From: CAILZL01 sp049840395
Lineage (GTDB): Bacteria > Pseudomonadota > Gammaproteobacteria > Steroidobacterales > Steroidobacteraceae
Direction: 5' to 3'
DNA length: 64,000 nt
NCBI GenBank assembly: GCA_049840395.1
Contig: JASGLD010000004.1
Span: forward strand, 157,936-221,935
A program made the position numbers and the translations under genes. The notes beneath the pieces were generated by a model that did no database searches, was not told where the DNA came from, and saw only the letters and a list, made by a program, of their open reading frames with translations. Numbering within the stretch: the first letter of the stretch is position 1; every line of letters begins with the position of its first letter. Shown here one piece after another: positions 52,809 through 61,002 of this stretch.

Positions 52809-53261
52809 ATGCGGCGTATTACCATTTCAATCGACGATCATCTGGCCGACACCTTCGACAGGTTGGTCAAGGACAAGGGTTACGAAAATCGCTCGGAGGC
52901 ATTCCGCGATCTGTTGCGTGATGAACTGGATCAGCAGCAATTGGTGGAAAGAAATTCGAAACACTGCGTCGGCACCTTGAGTTACGTGTACAACCATCAT
53001 GAGCGCCAGTTGGCCACTCGGTTGGTGCATATGCAGCATGAACATCATGATGTCACCGTGGCCACGATGCATGCGCATCTGGATCACGATAACTGCATCG
53101 AGACGGTCATTCTCTCCGGCCCCACGGCGCAGGTATTGAGTTTTGCCCAGGCGGTAATTACCGAGCGCGGCGTGCGGCATGGCAAGTTCCATCCAGTGCC
53201 GGTTAGGGCGGAGATTGCCGCCAAGCGTCACGAGCATGTGCACCTGCATCCCTTCGCTTGA
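52809..53261 (+). CDS. nikR: NikR, nickel-responsive regulator
   Basis: A 150-residue ribbon-helix-helix repressor with a C-terminal ACT-like nickel-binding domain. The N-terminal RITISIDDHLADTFDRLV is the DNA-binding strand and helix; the high-affinity nickel ligands of E. coli NikR (His76, His87, His89, Cys95) correspond to His77, His88, His90 and Cys96 (MHAHLDHDNC). VITERGVRHGKFHPVP is also conserved. The C-terminus is His-rich (KRHEHVHLHPFA), which could bind extra metal. ATG 52809 is chosen; upstream extension is not conserved. Divergent from the receptor gene with an operator between. Confidence 0.93.
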   Translation: MRRITISIDDHLADTFDRLVKDKGYENRSEAFRDLLRDELDQQQLVERNSKHCVGTLSYVYNHHERQLATRLVHMQHEHHDVTVATMHAHLDHDNCIETVILSGPTAQVLSFAQAVITERGVRHGKFHPVPVRAEIAAKRHEHVHLHPFA

Positions 53262-53304
53262 GTTGGCGCCGGAATATTATTGAGTGATTGTCACTAAGTG
53301 AGTT

Positions 53305-55938
53305 TTATTGAGCCTGGCCAAGCTCACGCAGGCTCAGTGCCGCTTCCGATCGCGCCGGTTGTAGCGTTGCCAACTCACTGAGCAGCGCACGCGCATCGGT
53401 AGGATTGGTGCGTGCCAGCATACGAGCCATCAACAACAGGGGATCGTAGGCGGGACGAAAATCCGGGCTGAGTTCAAGCACCGATAATAAGGGTCCCTGC
53501 ACCTGTGCCAGCATCAACTTCAAATCGGTAGTCGGCACCACATTCTGACCCGATTCGATGAAGCGATCACGTGCCGACCAGTAAGCAGCGAGGCGTTGCG
53601 ACCAGGTATGATCAGCATAGGCATTGATAATATCCTCAGGCTCGATACTAAGACCATGCATCAATTCCAGCAGCCGTTCGCGTGGTAAAGAATCCGGCGC
53701 GTAGGTGATACGCGGCGCGCCATAGGTCACGACCGGATGATCGTCGGTGTTGATCGGAGCATCGCCGGCAAAGCGTTGCAGGGCCTGTGGTCCGGCAATG
53801 AAACTACCCAGCAGGGCGAATTCATCTTCGATGCCAGAGCGAGCCAAGGTCGTCGCTAGTGCGTCACTATTAAGGCGTGTATTCAGGGCGTCCACATCGA
53901 AGCGACTCGCATCGCGTCTTCCCACCAACCCCAGCACCGGCGTTTCCAAACTATTGCTGGCCAGCATAGCCACGCCATTGGGATACACCGCGATGAAGGA
54001 CTGCACAATGCTGCGCAGTGTGGCTAGATCCAATTGGTGCAATGGCAGCCACTGACAAAAAATCCCATCGGGCTGCAACCGCGCACGCACTGCCGTGAAA
54101 TGCTCCACGGTGTACAACGAGCCGGAGCCGCTGCGCGCCGGATGGAAGTTGTCGGCGACGATCACGTCGTACTGCTGCCGGCTGGTGCGCACGTAACGGC
54201 GTGCATCGGCGTTGATCAATTGCACACGTGCGTCTATTTGTTTATCGAACACCTGCGTGAAGTGTTGCGAAGCGGCAATCACTTCCGGCAACAGTTCCAC
54301 TGCATCCACTTGCAGCTGCGGGTCCTGTGCGGCCGAGTAAGCCGTGATGCCGGTGCCCAGCCCAAGAAATAATGCATGTTTAGGTGCTGGATGCAGCAGG
54401 ATGGGTAGCAATGCCTGCCTGCCATCGACGCGCACGGTGGCGCTGCTACCTTCTTGCTGACGATTATTGATGCGTAAGCGTGCGACACCGGCGGCATCTT
54501 CGACCACGCTCACCGCTGCCATGGCGCCTTCCTGGTAACTGATCACCTTGCCGCCAATGGGAATGTCGATGAAGGCCAATGCGGGCGCCCACCACGCCAT
54601 GACCAGCACCGCAGTGGCATTCAACCACACCATGGGTTTGCGCCAGCTGCGCCCGAGCAAGGCGAGATAGCCCAGTGTGATCAATAGCAATGAATACTTC
54701 GCGCCCAGCAATGGAAACGCCAGCACGCCGAACAACAGGGGCGCAAGTGCAGCACCTAGTGTGTTGATGCCCAGGGCCTTGCCGAAACTCAGACCGGCAG
54801 CCTGAGCACAGGCACTGAGTTGACTGAAAACCGCACCCATCATAAAGGTGGGCAGACCAAAAGCTACCAAGGCCAGCATGGCTTCAGCGGCAATGGCCTT
54901 GCTCATGCTGGCGGCGCCGAAGCCGGTGAGTAACGTTTGTTTGAGCCAATCCGCTGCCCACAATGTCGAGCTGCCTAAGAAACAGGCGATGGCCAGCGCC
55001 AGCAGCAGGCGATCATCCGGTCGCTGGGTGTTGCTATGTCTGGCAAACCAGCGTGCATAAGCCGCAGCGCCCAGCGCACTGCCTACCAGGTACACCGCCA
55101 ACAACATGGCAAAGGTGTACACCGTGTCCTCGGCTACTTGGCTGAGTACGCGCACCACCAACACTTCATAGCCGATGCCCAGCAGTCCGGTGCAGGCCAG
55201 GTAGAGCAACGTACTGCTTGATTTAGAGGCAGTGCGTTCCACGGGAGAAGTTTTAGGTAGCAGCAACAGCGATGCAGCGGCGCAGAGCAGATTCAGTGTC
55301 GCGCATAGCGTAATCGTTCGCGTCAATCCCCATTGCGGCGCCAACCAGAAGGCAATCGCCACTACGCCCAACACGGCGCCCAGGGTGTTGCTGGCGTATA
55401 ACGATGCAATGGAGCGGCTCTTGGTTTGAAATTGGGTTTGCAATTGGCTTTGCAAATGGTTTTGTAGTTGCGCCGTCACTCGCTCCATGGCGGGCAAGGT
55501 CGCGCCCATGGCGAGGGTGGCCGGCAGCAACAACAGCAGGGTGCCGATGAAGGCAATGCTCCATTGCCATATTGCAGAAGCGTGTGTGCCGGTCAGGCTG
55601 AGCAACCAGCCACTGACACCGGGCATGAGTACCGTCAGCAATAAACTCCATACACCAATGAGCAATTCGCAACCGGCGTACCAGCGCACCGGTCGATTAC
55701 TGTTCTCAATGCGAGGGCCGAGTGCCAATGCACCCAATGCCAGGCCACCGAAGAACGCGGCTACTACGGCCAACACGGCGGCGGATTCGTGTCCCAGCCA
55801 CAGTGCGCATTGCTGGGTCCAGACAATTTGATAGCCCAGTCCGGCGAAGCCGGACGCAGTCATCAATAGCAGCGATCCCATACGCAGCGAACCATGGCGG
55901 AGCGCAGTGCTTGATGTCGTTGCAGCTTGCTTGTTCAA
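53305..55938 (-). CDS. Fused MFS-like/spermidine-synthase-like membrane protein
   Basis: An 877-residue protein. About 12 or more helices (residues 20-450) include FAGLGYQIVWTQQCALWLG and ATLAMGATLPAMERV, typical of the membrane part of fused MFS/spermidine synthases. The C-terminal cytoplasmic part carries a spermidine-synthase Rossmann domain: FLGLGTGITAYSA, VDAVELLPEVI and DVIVADNFHP. The canonical polyamine-synthase Asp pair is not clearly complete, and such fusions are of unproven activity. A final helical tail may be TPR-like. Its ATG overlaps the stop of the 2OG-oxygenase gene by 4 bp, so they are coupled. Confidence 0.85.
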   Translation of the reverse strand: MNKQAATTSSTALRHGSLRMGSLLLMTASGFAGLGYQIVWTQQCALWLGHESAAVLAVVAAFFGGLALGALALGPRIENSNRPVRWYAGCELLIGVWSLLLTVLMPGVSGWLLSLTGTHASAIWQWSIAFIGTLLLLLPATLAMGATLPAMERVTAQLQNHLQSQLQTQFQTKSRSIASLYASNTLGAVLGVVAIAFWLAPQWGLTRTITLCATLNLLCAAASLLLLPKTSPVERTASKSSSTLLYLACTGLLGIGYEVLVVRVLSQVAEDTVYTFAMLLAVYLVGSALGAAAYARWFARHSNTQRPDDRLLLALAIACFLGSSTLWAADWLKQTLLTGFGAASMSKAIAAEAMLALVAFGLPTFMMGAVFSQLSACAQAAGLSFGKALGINTLGAALAPLLFGVLAFPLLGAKYSLLLITLGYLALLGRSWRKPMVWLNATAVLVMAWWAPALAFIDIPIGGKVISYQEGAMAAVSVVEDAAGVARLRINNRQQEGSSATVRVDGRQALLPILLHPAPKHALFLGLGTGITAYSAAQDPQLQVDAVELLPEVIAASQHFTQVFDKQIDARVQLINADARRYVRTSRQQYDVIVADNFHPARSGSGSLYTVEHFTAVRARLQPDGIFCQWLPLHQLDLATLRSIVQSFIAVYPNGVAMLASNSLETPVLGLVGRRDASRFDVDALNTRLNSDALATTLARSGIEDEFALLGSFIAGPQALQRFAGDAPINTDDHPVVTYGAPRITYAPDSLPRERLLELMHGLSIEPEDIINAYADHTWSQRLAAYWSARDRFIESGQNVVPTTDLKLMLAQVQGPLLSVLELSPDFRPAYDPLLLMARMLARTNPTDARALLSELATLQPARSEAALSLRELGQAQ

Positions 55939-56558
55939 CCGCTGAACCCGATGGTGTAGCCCCAGGAGTCCAGTCGCACCGGGATGGCATTGAAGGCCAG
56001 CGAAATGCGCAGCTCACCTTGATTGGGCGGCACGGCATGCATGATGTAACTGGGGAACAGCACCATGTCGCCGGGCTGAGGTGCCGGACTGATCCATTTA
56101 TCTGCATTGAATTCACTGGGCTTCGTACCCGCGTGATCATTTTTAAAAGAGAAGTCGGTGCCGCCCGGCGACTTCATGAATACCGTCTGTGATCCTGGGT
56201 GAGTCGGCGTGAGGTACACCACGCCGGAAATAAAACTATTGGCGTGATTGTGCATGGCCTGGTGGCCGCCGGTGTTCAATAGATTCACCCACATCTCCTT
56301 GATCGACCACCCCAGGCGTTCGCCAAACAGGTGTATGCCGAATTCCGCCAGCTTCGGCGTGATCAAGCCGGCCGCAGTGACCAGCAGCGAGCTATCGCTG
56401 GGGCGCAGCATTTTGGTATGCGTCAATCTGGGCGAGGTGTTGTTGTCCTGCGTGGCCAGCGCGGAGAAGTGTTCGATCAAACCTTGCACCAAGGAAGCAT
56501 CGAGCGTCGCCGGTGCGCGCAGGAAGGGAGTGGGGAACAGACCGATGATTTCATCCAT
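55935..56558 (-). CDS. Putative 2OG-Fe(II) oxygenase
   Basis: A 207-residue cytoplasmic protein of the putative 2-oxoglutarate/Fe(II) oxygenase family found in many marine and soil bacteria. The double-stranded beta-helix core shows AMHNHANSFISGVVYL (first metal His region), GDMVLFPSYIMHAVPP (distal His) and GELRISLAFN (2OG-binding Arg). In the first motif the usual H-x-D/E is H-x-N or H-A-N, which some members share. Its substrate is unknown. It heads a two-gene operon with the fused MFS/spermidine-synthase-like gene. Confidence 0.83.
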   Translation of the reverse strand: MDEIIGLFPTPFLRAPATLDASLVQGLIEHFSALATQDNNTSPRLTHTKMLRPSDSSLLVTAAGLITPKLAEFGIHLFGERLGWSIKEMWVNLLNTGGHQAMHNHANSFISGVVYLTPTHPGSQTVFMKSPGGTDFSFKNDHAGTKPSEFNADKWISPAPQPGDMVLFPSYIMHAVPPNQGELRISLAFNAIPVRLDSWGYTIGFSG

Positions 56559-56878
56559 AGCTTTTTATTATTACGTGGCTGTATGACAGTCTCGCGAAGA
56601 TTGCATGTGTCATACGCACGTCATGCTCATGTCATTGGTCGGCGTCACTCACAACCGGCACATCGTCATGGAAGCGTAACCAATCGGCAATGCAGTGGAC
56701 GCTACCATCAATGCCGATGCGGCCGCAGTGCAACAACTCACTTTATTTGCAGTTGCGGGCCGTGACATCACTTGATGGTGATTGGACAGTGACTGGAATA
56801 CGGGCCTTGCACTCGCTCGGGTCGGGATTCAGCGCGGACATTCAGATCAGAATTTTTTTTCAATAGAGGATCGCTACA
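56559..56878. other. Intergenic promoter region before VPLPA-CTERM gene 5
   Basis: No supported gene in this 320-bp divergent region. It should hold promoters for the oxygenase operon (leftward) and the VPLPA-CTERM gene (rightward), with AGAGGA just upstream of ATG 56879. Confidence 0.6.
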
Positions 56879-57523
56879 ATGAATTTCAAGTTGATCTCGG
56901 CCGTCGCGGTCGCACTGCTGTCCGCAGCGCCTGCCTACTCGTCAACCGTTACCCTGGACTTCGAAGGTTCTTCCGGTTACGTCTCCATCGACAACTACTA
57001 CAACGGCGGCACCGATGTCGGCGGCGCGTCGGGCACCAACTACGGTGTCAACTTCGGTCTGGACGCCATCACGCTGTCCAATGATTTCGAGACCTATTAT
57101 TCCAATGCACCCAGCGCCGGTGGCGTGCTGGCTGCCGTCGGTGGCGATGCGGCTATGAATGTGGCCAGCGGCTTTGCCGGTCTGGTGTCGTTCTATTACT
57201 CGTCGGTGGTTGCAACTACGGTCAACCTTTACTCGGGTTTGAATGGTACGGGCACCTTGCTTGGCACGATTTCGTTGGCCGCCAATGCACAAAGCAATGG
57301 CTGCAGTGATTCGGCCCTGTGCTACTGGAGCCTGGCATCGTTGAGCTTCGATGGCGTTGCGCAATCGCTGCAGTTCGGCAGCACCTACGATGCCGAGCTG
57401 GGCACGCTGGCTGCAATTGATAATGTCAGCATTGCGCCGGTGCCGCTGCCCGCCGCTGCCTGGCTGCTGATCTCCGGCCTGGGTGGCTTGGGTGTCTTTG
57501 GCCGTCGCAAACGCGCTGCCTGA
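56879..57523 (+). CDS. VPLPA-CTERM secreted protein 5
   Basis: A 214-residue exported protein with signal peptide (AVALLSAAPAYSS), a beta-sandwich domain (VTLDFEGSSGYVSIDNYYNG, GLVSFYYSSVVATTVNLY) of the PEP-CTERM exported type, one Cys pair (GCSDSALCYW), and C-terminal PVPLPAAAWLLISGLGGLG then GRRKRAA. No enzymatic motif is visible. It stands alone between a divergent operon and a strong terminator. Confidence 0.88.
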   Translation: MNFKLISAVAVALLSAAPAYSSTVTLDFEGSSGYVSIDNYYNGGTDVGGASGTNYGVNFGLDAITLSNDFETYYSNAPSAGGVLAAVGGDAAMNVASGFAGLVSFYYSSVVATTVNLYSGLNGTGTLLGTISLAANAQSNGCSDSALCYWSLASLSFDGVAQSLQFGSTYDAELGTLAAIDNVSIAPVPLPAAAWLLISGLGGLGVFGRRKRAA

Positions 57524-57558
57524 TGGTTTGATGTCGATAGCATCAATGGACGATGCTG

Positions 57559-57583
57559 ACGCCCGCTTCGGCGGGCGTTTTTA
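57559..57583 (+). terminator. Rho-independent terminator after VPLPA-CTERM gene 5
   Basis: ACGCCCGC-TTCG-GCGGGCGT, an 8-bp stem with a stable TTCG loop, followed by five T. Confidence 0.92.
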
Positions 57584-57622
57584 TTGGAACCGATCTGGAA
57601 ATTTCGGAAGTATTAAAGAGTT

Positions 57623-57716
57623 CGTCATGCCCGCGAAGAGCCTGCCCTTGACTTGATCGAGGGCGGGCATCCAGTAAGAAATTTTTCACTGGATACCCGC
57701 ATACGCGGGTATGACG
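57623..57716. repeat. Dispersed inverted-repeat element (CGTCATGCCCGCG type)
   Basis: Outer arms CGTCATGCCCGCG and CGCGGGTATGACG, and inner arms GCGGGCATCCAGT and ACTGGATACCCGC, fold into two nested hairpins. Elements with these arms occur as many copies in various proteobacterial genomes. It lies between a terminator and the leader of the ExbB-fusion gene. Confidence 0.8.
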
Positions 57717-57886
57717 CTAATCAAGGTTGCCGAGTGTTGGTTCGCGGTAAAGACCGATGTCATACAAACAAAATACATCGCTGTCACGAAACCATCACCA
57801 ACAACATTAACAATGTGCGGCGCAGCAGGGCACTCATCACGGCCAATTCAACGCTGCATTACCGATTTCATGTAGAGGAAGCGTTC

Positions 57887-59692
57887 GTGCGTAAGTTATT
57901 CGCGGTGCTGTTGTTGTGCCTGCCCATGGTCAGCCACGCGTGGTGGAATGAAGAGTGGAACTTTCGCAAGGAAATCACCTTTGACTTGACGCCCACCGCT
58001 GCCGATATCACCGGTACACCTACGGATGTGCCGGTGTTGATCCGTCTGCACCTGGGTAATTTTGGCTATTTTGGCGATACGCAGCCCGATGGCAGCGATC
58101 TGCGTTTCGTGGCCAGCGATGACAAGACGCCGCTCAAGTTTCATGTCGAACGCTACGATGCCACCAGCCAGTTGGCCTTCGTGTGGGTGGATGTGCCGCG
58201 TCTGTCCGGCGGTTTGAACACCGATAAGATTTATCTTTACTACGGCAATTCCAAAAGCACCACGGCGCAGAAATCCGCTGAGACTTACGATGCCGCAGCG
58301 GTACTGGTATATCACTTCGGCGCAGGCGATGCCGCCCTGGCCGATAGCACCGCCTATAACAACAAGGCGACCAGTTCCACTGCCGAGATCAATCCGGCCG
58401 CATTGATTGCCGGCGGCGCCAAGTTCGCAGGCAGTCAATCTATTTACGTGCCTGCCAGCTCATCGCTGCGGCTGCTGCCGGCCAAGGGCATGACCTTCTC
58501 CAGCTGGGTGCGCATCGATCAGTCGCAGGGCGATGCCTATGTGATGGCCTTGGAAGATCAGGGCAAGCATGTGGTGCTGGGTATTCGTGGCGCGCAGGCG
58601 TATGCGCGCGTCACTGCGGCGAATGGCGATGTGGAAGTATTGCAACCGGATGCGTTAGCGACTGGCTCGTGGCATCACCTGAGCGCAGTGGTGGGCAACG
58701 GCAAACTGATTCTGTATGTGGATGGCAAGGAAGTCTCCAGCTTCCCGGCACAGCCGGCTGAAATCACCGGCACGCTGACTATCGGTAATGGCGCCAAGAA
58801 TGCCAATGGCCTGATCGGTGAAGTGGACGAGGTGCAAGTGGCCGGTGCTGCACGCACACCGGAATGGATCAAGGCCTCGGCCATGGCGCAGGGACAGGAT
58901 TCGATCCTGACCGTGTATGGCGCCGATGCGCAGAAGGAAGGCGAGAGCGTCAACTACTTCGCCACCACCATGAAGAATGTGACGCCCGATGGTTGGGTGG
59001 TGATCATCATTCTGTCCATCATGTTCGTGATCGCCATGTTGATCATGATCGGCAAGGCGATCTACCTGGGGCGTGTGCAGAAAGCCAACGCCGCCTTCAT
59101 CAAGGAATTCGAACGTCTGCGTGGCGATCCCACTGCACTGGACAAGAAGGAAGAGGTCGATGGCGACGATGCCTTGAGCGAGTCGGTGTTCATGCCGAAG
59201 CTCGATCAGCACGAAAGCAAGTTCAAGTTTTCCACCATCTATCGTCTCTATCATCACGGCGTGCAGGAAATGACCGGCCGTGTGGGCATGCCTTCGGCCG
59301 GCGCCAGCGGTGTGAAAACACTGACGCCGCAAGCCATCGCCGCTATCCATGCTGCAATGGACGCCACGCTGGTGCGTATGACGCAACGTATGCAATCGCA
59401 GATGGTATTGCTGACCATCGCCATTGCCGGTGGTCCCTTCCTGGGTCTGCTCGGTACGGTGGTGGGTGTGATGATCACCTTCGCCGCCATTGCCGCCAGT
59501 GGTGACGTCAACGTCAACTCAATCGCACCGGGTATTGCCGCAGCACTGGCTGCAACGGTGGCCGGTCTGGCCGTCGCGATCCCCGCCTTGTTCGGCTACA
59601 ACTGGTTGAACACCAAGATCAAGGAAGTGAATGCCGACATGCGCGTGTTCGTGGATGAGTTTGTCACGCGTGTGGCCGAGTACTACAGCTAA
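57887..59692 (+). CDS. DUF2341/LamG-like domain fused to a MotA/TolQ/ExbB proton channel
   Basis: A 601-residue fusion protein. Signal peptide (KLFAVLLLCLPMVSHA), DUF2341 domain (residues about 18-120, WWNEEWNFRKEITFDL), a LamG/concanavalin-like lectin domain (about 175-345: LLPAKGMTFSSWVRIDQ, WHHLSAVVGNGKLILYVDGK, GEVDEVQVAGAARTPEWI), then three membrane helices near residues 370, 506 and 548 with the ExbB/TolQ signature GLLGTVVGVMITFAAIA and ATVAGLAVAIPALFGYNWL. GTG 57887 with AGAGGA upstream is the start. It is followed by exbD and tonB-like genes, forming an energy-transducing complex with a large periplasmic binding region. Confidence 0.9.
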   Translation: MRKLFAVLLLCLPMVSHAWWNEEWNFRKEITFDLTPTAADITGTPTDVPVLIRLHLGNFGYFGDTQPDGSDLRFVASDDKTPLKFHVERYDATSQLAFVWVDVPRLSGGLNTDKIYLYYGNSKSTTAQKSAETYDAAAVLVYHFGAGDAALADSTAYNNKATSSTAEINPAALIAGGAKFAGSQSIYVPASSSLRLLPAKGMTFSSWVRIDQSQGDAYVMALEDQGKHVVLGIRGAQAYARVTAANGDVEVLQPDALATGSWHHLSAVVGNGKLILYVDGKEVSSFPAQPAEITGTLTIGNGAKNANGLIGEVDEVQVAGAARTPEWIKASAMAQGQDSILTVYGADAQKEGESVNYFATTMKNVTPDGWVVIIILSIMFVIAMLIMIGKAIYLGRVQKANAAFIKEFERLRGDPTALDKKEEVDGDDALSESVFMPKLDQHESKFKFSTIYRLYHHGVQEMTGRVGMPSAGASGVKTLTPQAIAAIHAAMDATLVRMTQRMQSQMVLLTIAIAGGPFLGLLGTVVGVMITFAAIAASGDVNVNSIAPGIAAALAATVAGLAVAIPALFGYNWLNTKIKEVNADMRVFVDEFVTRVAEYYS

Positions 59693-59799
59693 GCAGATCG
59701 ATTGCCTCTCCCCCGAGCGGGAGAGAGGACAATTTAATAAACGCTCATATTGTTTAGATAGATGCGCTTGATGGCATCGGTTGAAACTAAGGATTCCAC

Positions 59800-60207
59800 A
59801 TGTCCGCTTCCGGCGAAGAACAAGACGTATACGACGAGATCAACATCACGCCGATGTTGGATCTTGCCTATGTGTTGTTGGTGATTTTCATCATCATGAC
59901 CACCGCCTCGGTGCAGGGCATCAAGGTCAATCTGCCCAAGGCCAGCGAGACGCCGGCATTGGCCAAACCTAAGACGAAAGCGATTTCGATCACTGCTGAT
60001 GGCACGGTGTATCTCGATACTTATCCAGTGACCCTGCCGGAGCTGGAAAATTTACTGCGTCAGTACAAAGCCCAGGATCCTGAGTTGCCGGTTGTCATCA
60101 AGGCCGACTCGACCATTCAATATCAGAAGGTGGTGGATGTGCTGGATATGGTGGGACGTTTGGAGATCACGCAGCTGGGGCTGGTGACACAGCGCATCGT
60201 CAAGTGA
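59800..60207 (+). CDS. ExbD/TolR-family protein
   Basis: A 135-residue inner-membrane protein with a cytoplasmic N-terminus, one helix (LAYVLLVIFIIMTTASVQG), and a periplasmic ExbD/TolR domain (PVVIKADSTIQYQKVVDVLD). The proton-carrying Asp of the family is present in INITPMLDLAYVLLVIF. It forms the ExbB-D motor together with the fusion protein just upstream. The 107-bp gap before it holds a small hairpin (CCTCTCCC..GGGAGAGAGG). Confidence 0.93.
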   Translation: MSASGEEQDVYDEINITPMLDLAYVLLVIFIIMTTASVQGIKVNLPKASETPALAKPKTKAISITADGTVYLDTYPVTLPELENLLRQYKAQDPELPVVIKADSTIQYQKVVDVLDMVGRLEITQLGLVTQRIVK

Positions 60208-60259
60208 TGTGTGCGGCGATGCATGAAGTGATGTACGGCAACGAGTGGAATGATCGGTC

Positions 60260-60901
60260 GTGAGTAAACGTTGGCAACGTTATATCCCAGCACTGGCCGG
60301 CGCGTTGATTGTGGTGCTGGTGGGTGCGCTGGTCATCTGGTCGGTACGCCACTTTCTTAGCAGCAAGGACGAGGGACCGAAGCGCGCGGTGGAACAGAAG
60401 ATCACCATGATCCGTCCGACGCCGCCGCCGGAAACGCCACCGCCACCACCGCCACCGCCCGAAGAAAAGATCGAGCAGCCCATCGAGCAGGCAGAGCCCG
60501 AGCAAGCACCGCAGCAAGCCGATGCGGCGCCCGCAGAGCAATTGGGTTTGGATGCCGATGGTGCGGCGGGCGCCGATGGTTTCGGGCTGGCCGCGCGCAA
60601 GGGCGGTCGCGATCTGGTGGGTACCGGCACAGCGCCCTTCAAGTGGTATACCAATTTGATTGCGGCCCGTCTGCAGGATTGTCTGTCGCAGGATGAGCGC
60701 ATTCGCAAAGGCAACTACAAAGCCAATATCAAAGTACGCATTGCCGCCGATGGTCGTCTCGACATTGTCGATTTGATCGGCAGCTCCGGTAGTGCGGAAA
60801 AAGATGCGGCGATTCGCAGTTTGAAGCAATGCAACACCGGTGAGAGCAGACCGTTGGAAATGCCACAGCTGGCGACCATTCAAGTGGTGTCGCGCGGTTG
60901 A
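60260..60901 (+). CDS. TonB-like energy-transducing protein
   Basis: A 213-residue protein with an N-terminal membrane anchor (YIPALAGALIVVLVGALVIW), a Pro-rich and Glu/Gln-rich periplasmic spacer (PPPETPPPPPPPPEEKIEQP), and a C-terminal domain resembling TonB/TolA C-domains (YKANIKVRIAADGRLDIVDL). Known TonB proteins span the periplasm and drive outer-membrane receptors. GTG 60260 follows a weak RBS. Being encoded with its own ExbB and ExbD, it likely serves the porin or another local partner. Confidence 0.85.
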   Translation: MSKRWQRYIPALAGALIVVLVGALVIWSVRHFLSSKDEGPKRAVEQKITMIRPTPPPETPPPPPPPPEEKIEQPIEQAEPEQAPQQADAAPAEQLGLDADGAAGADGFGLAARKGGRDLVGTGTAPFKWYTNLIAARLQDCLSQDERIRKGNYKANIKVRIAADGRLDIVDLIGSSGSAEKDAAIRSLKQCNTGESRPLEMPQLATIQVVSRG

Positions 60902-61002
60902 CGAACAATCGACCAACAAATGGCTGACATTCATACGGCCGTAACGCGGCCGTGCTCAAGTAGATGAATTCAACTTCATGAATTGATTTTCAGGAATCTG
61001 GC

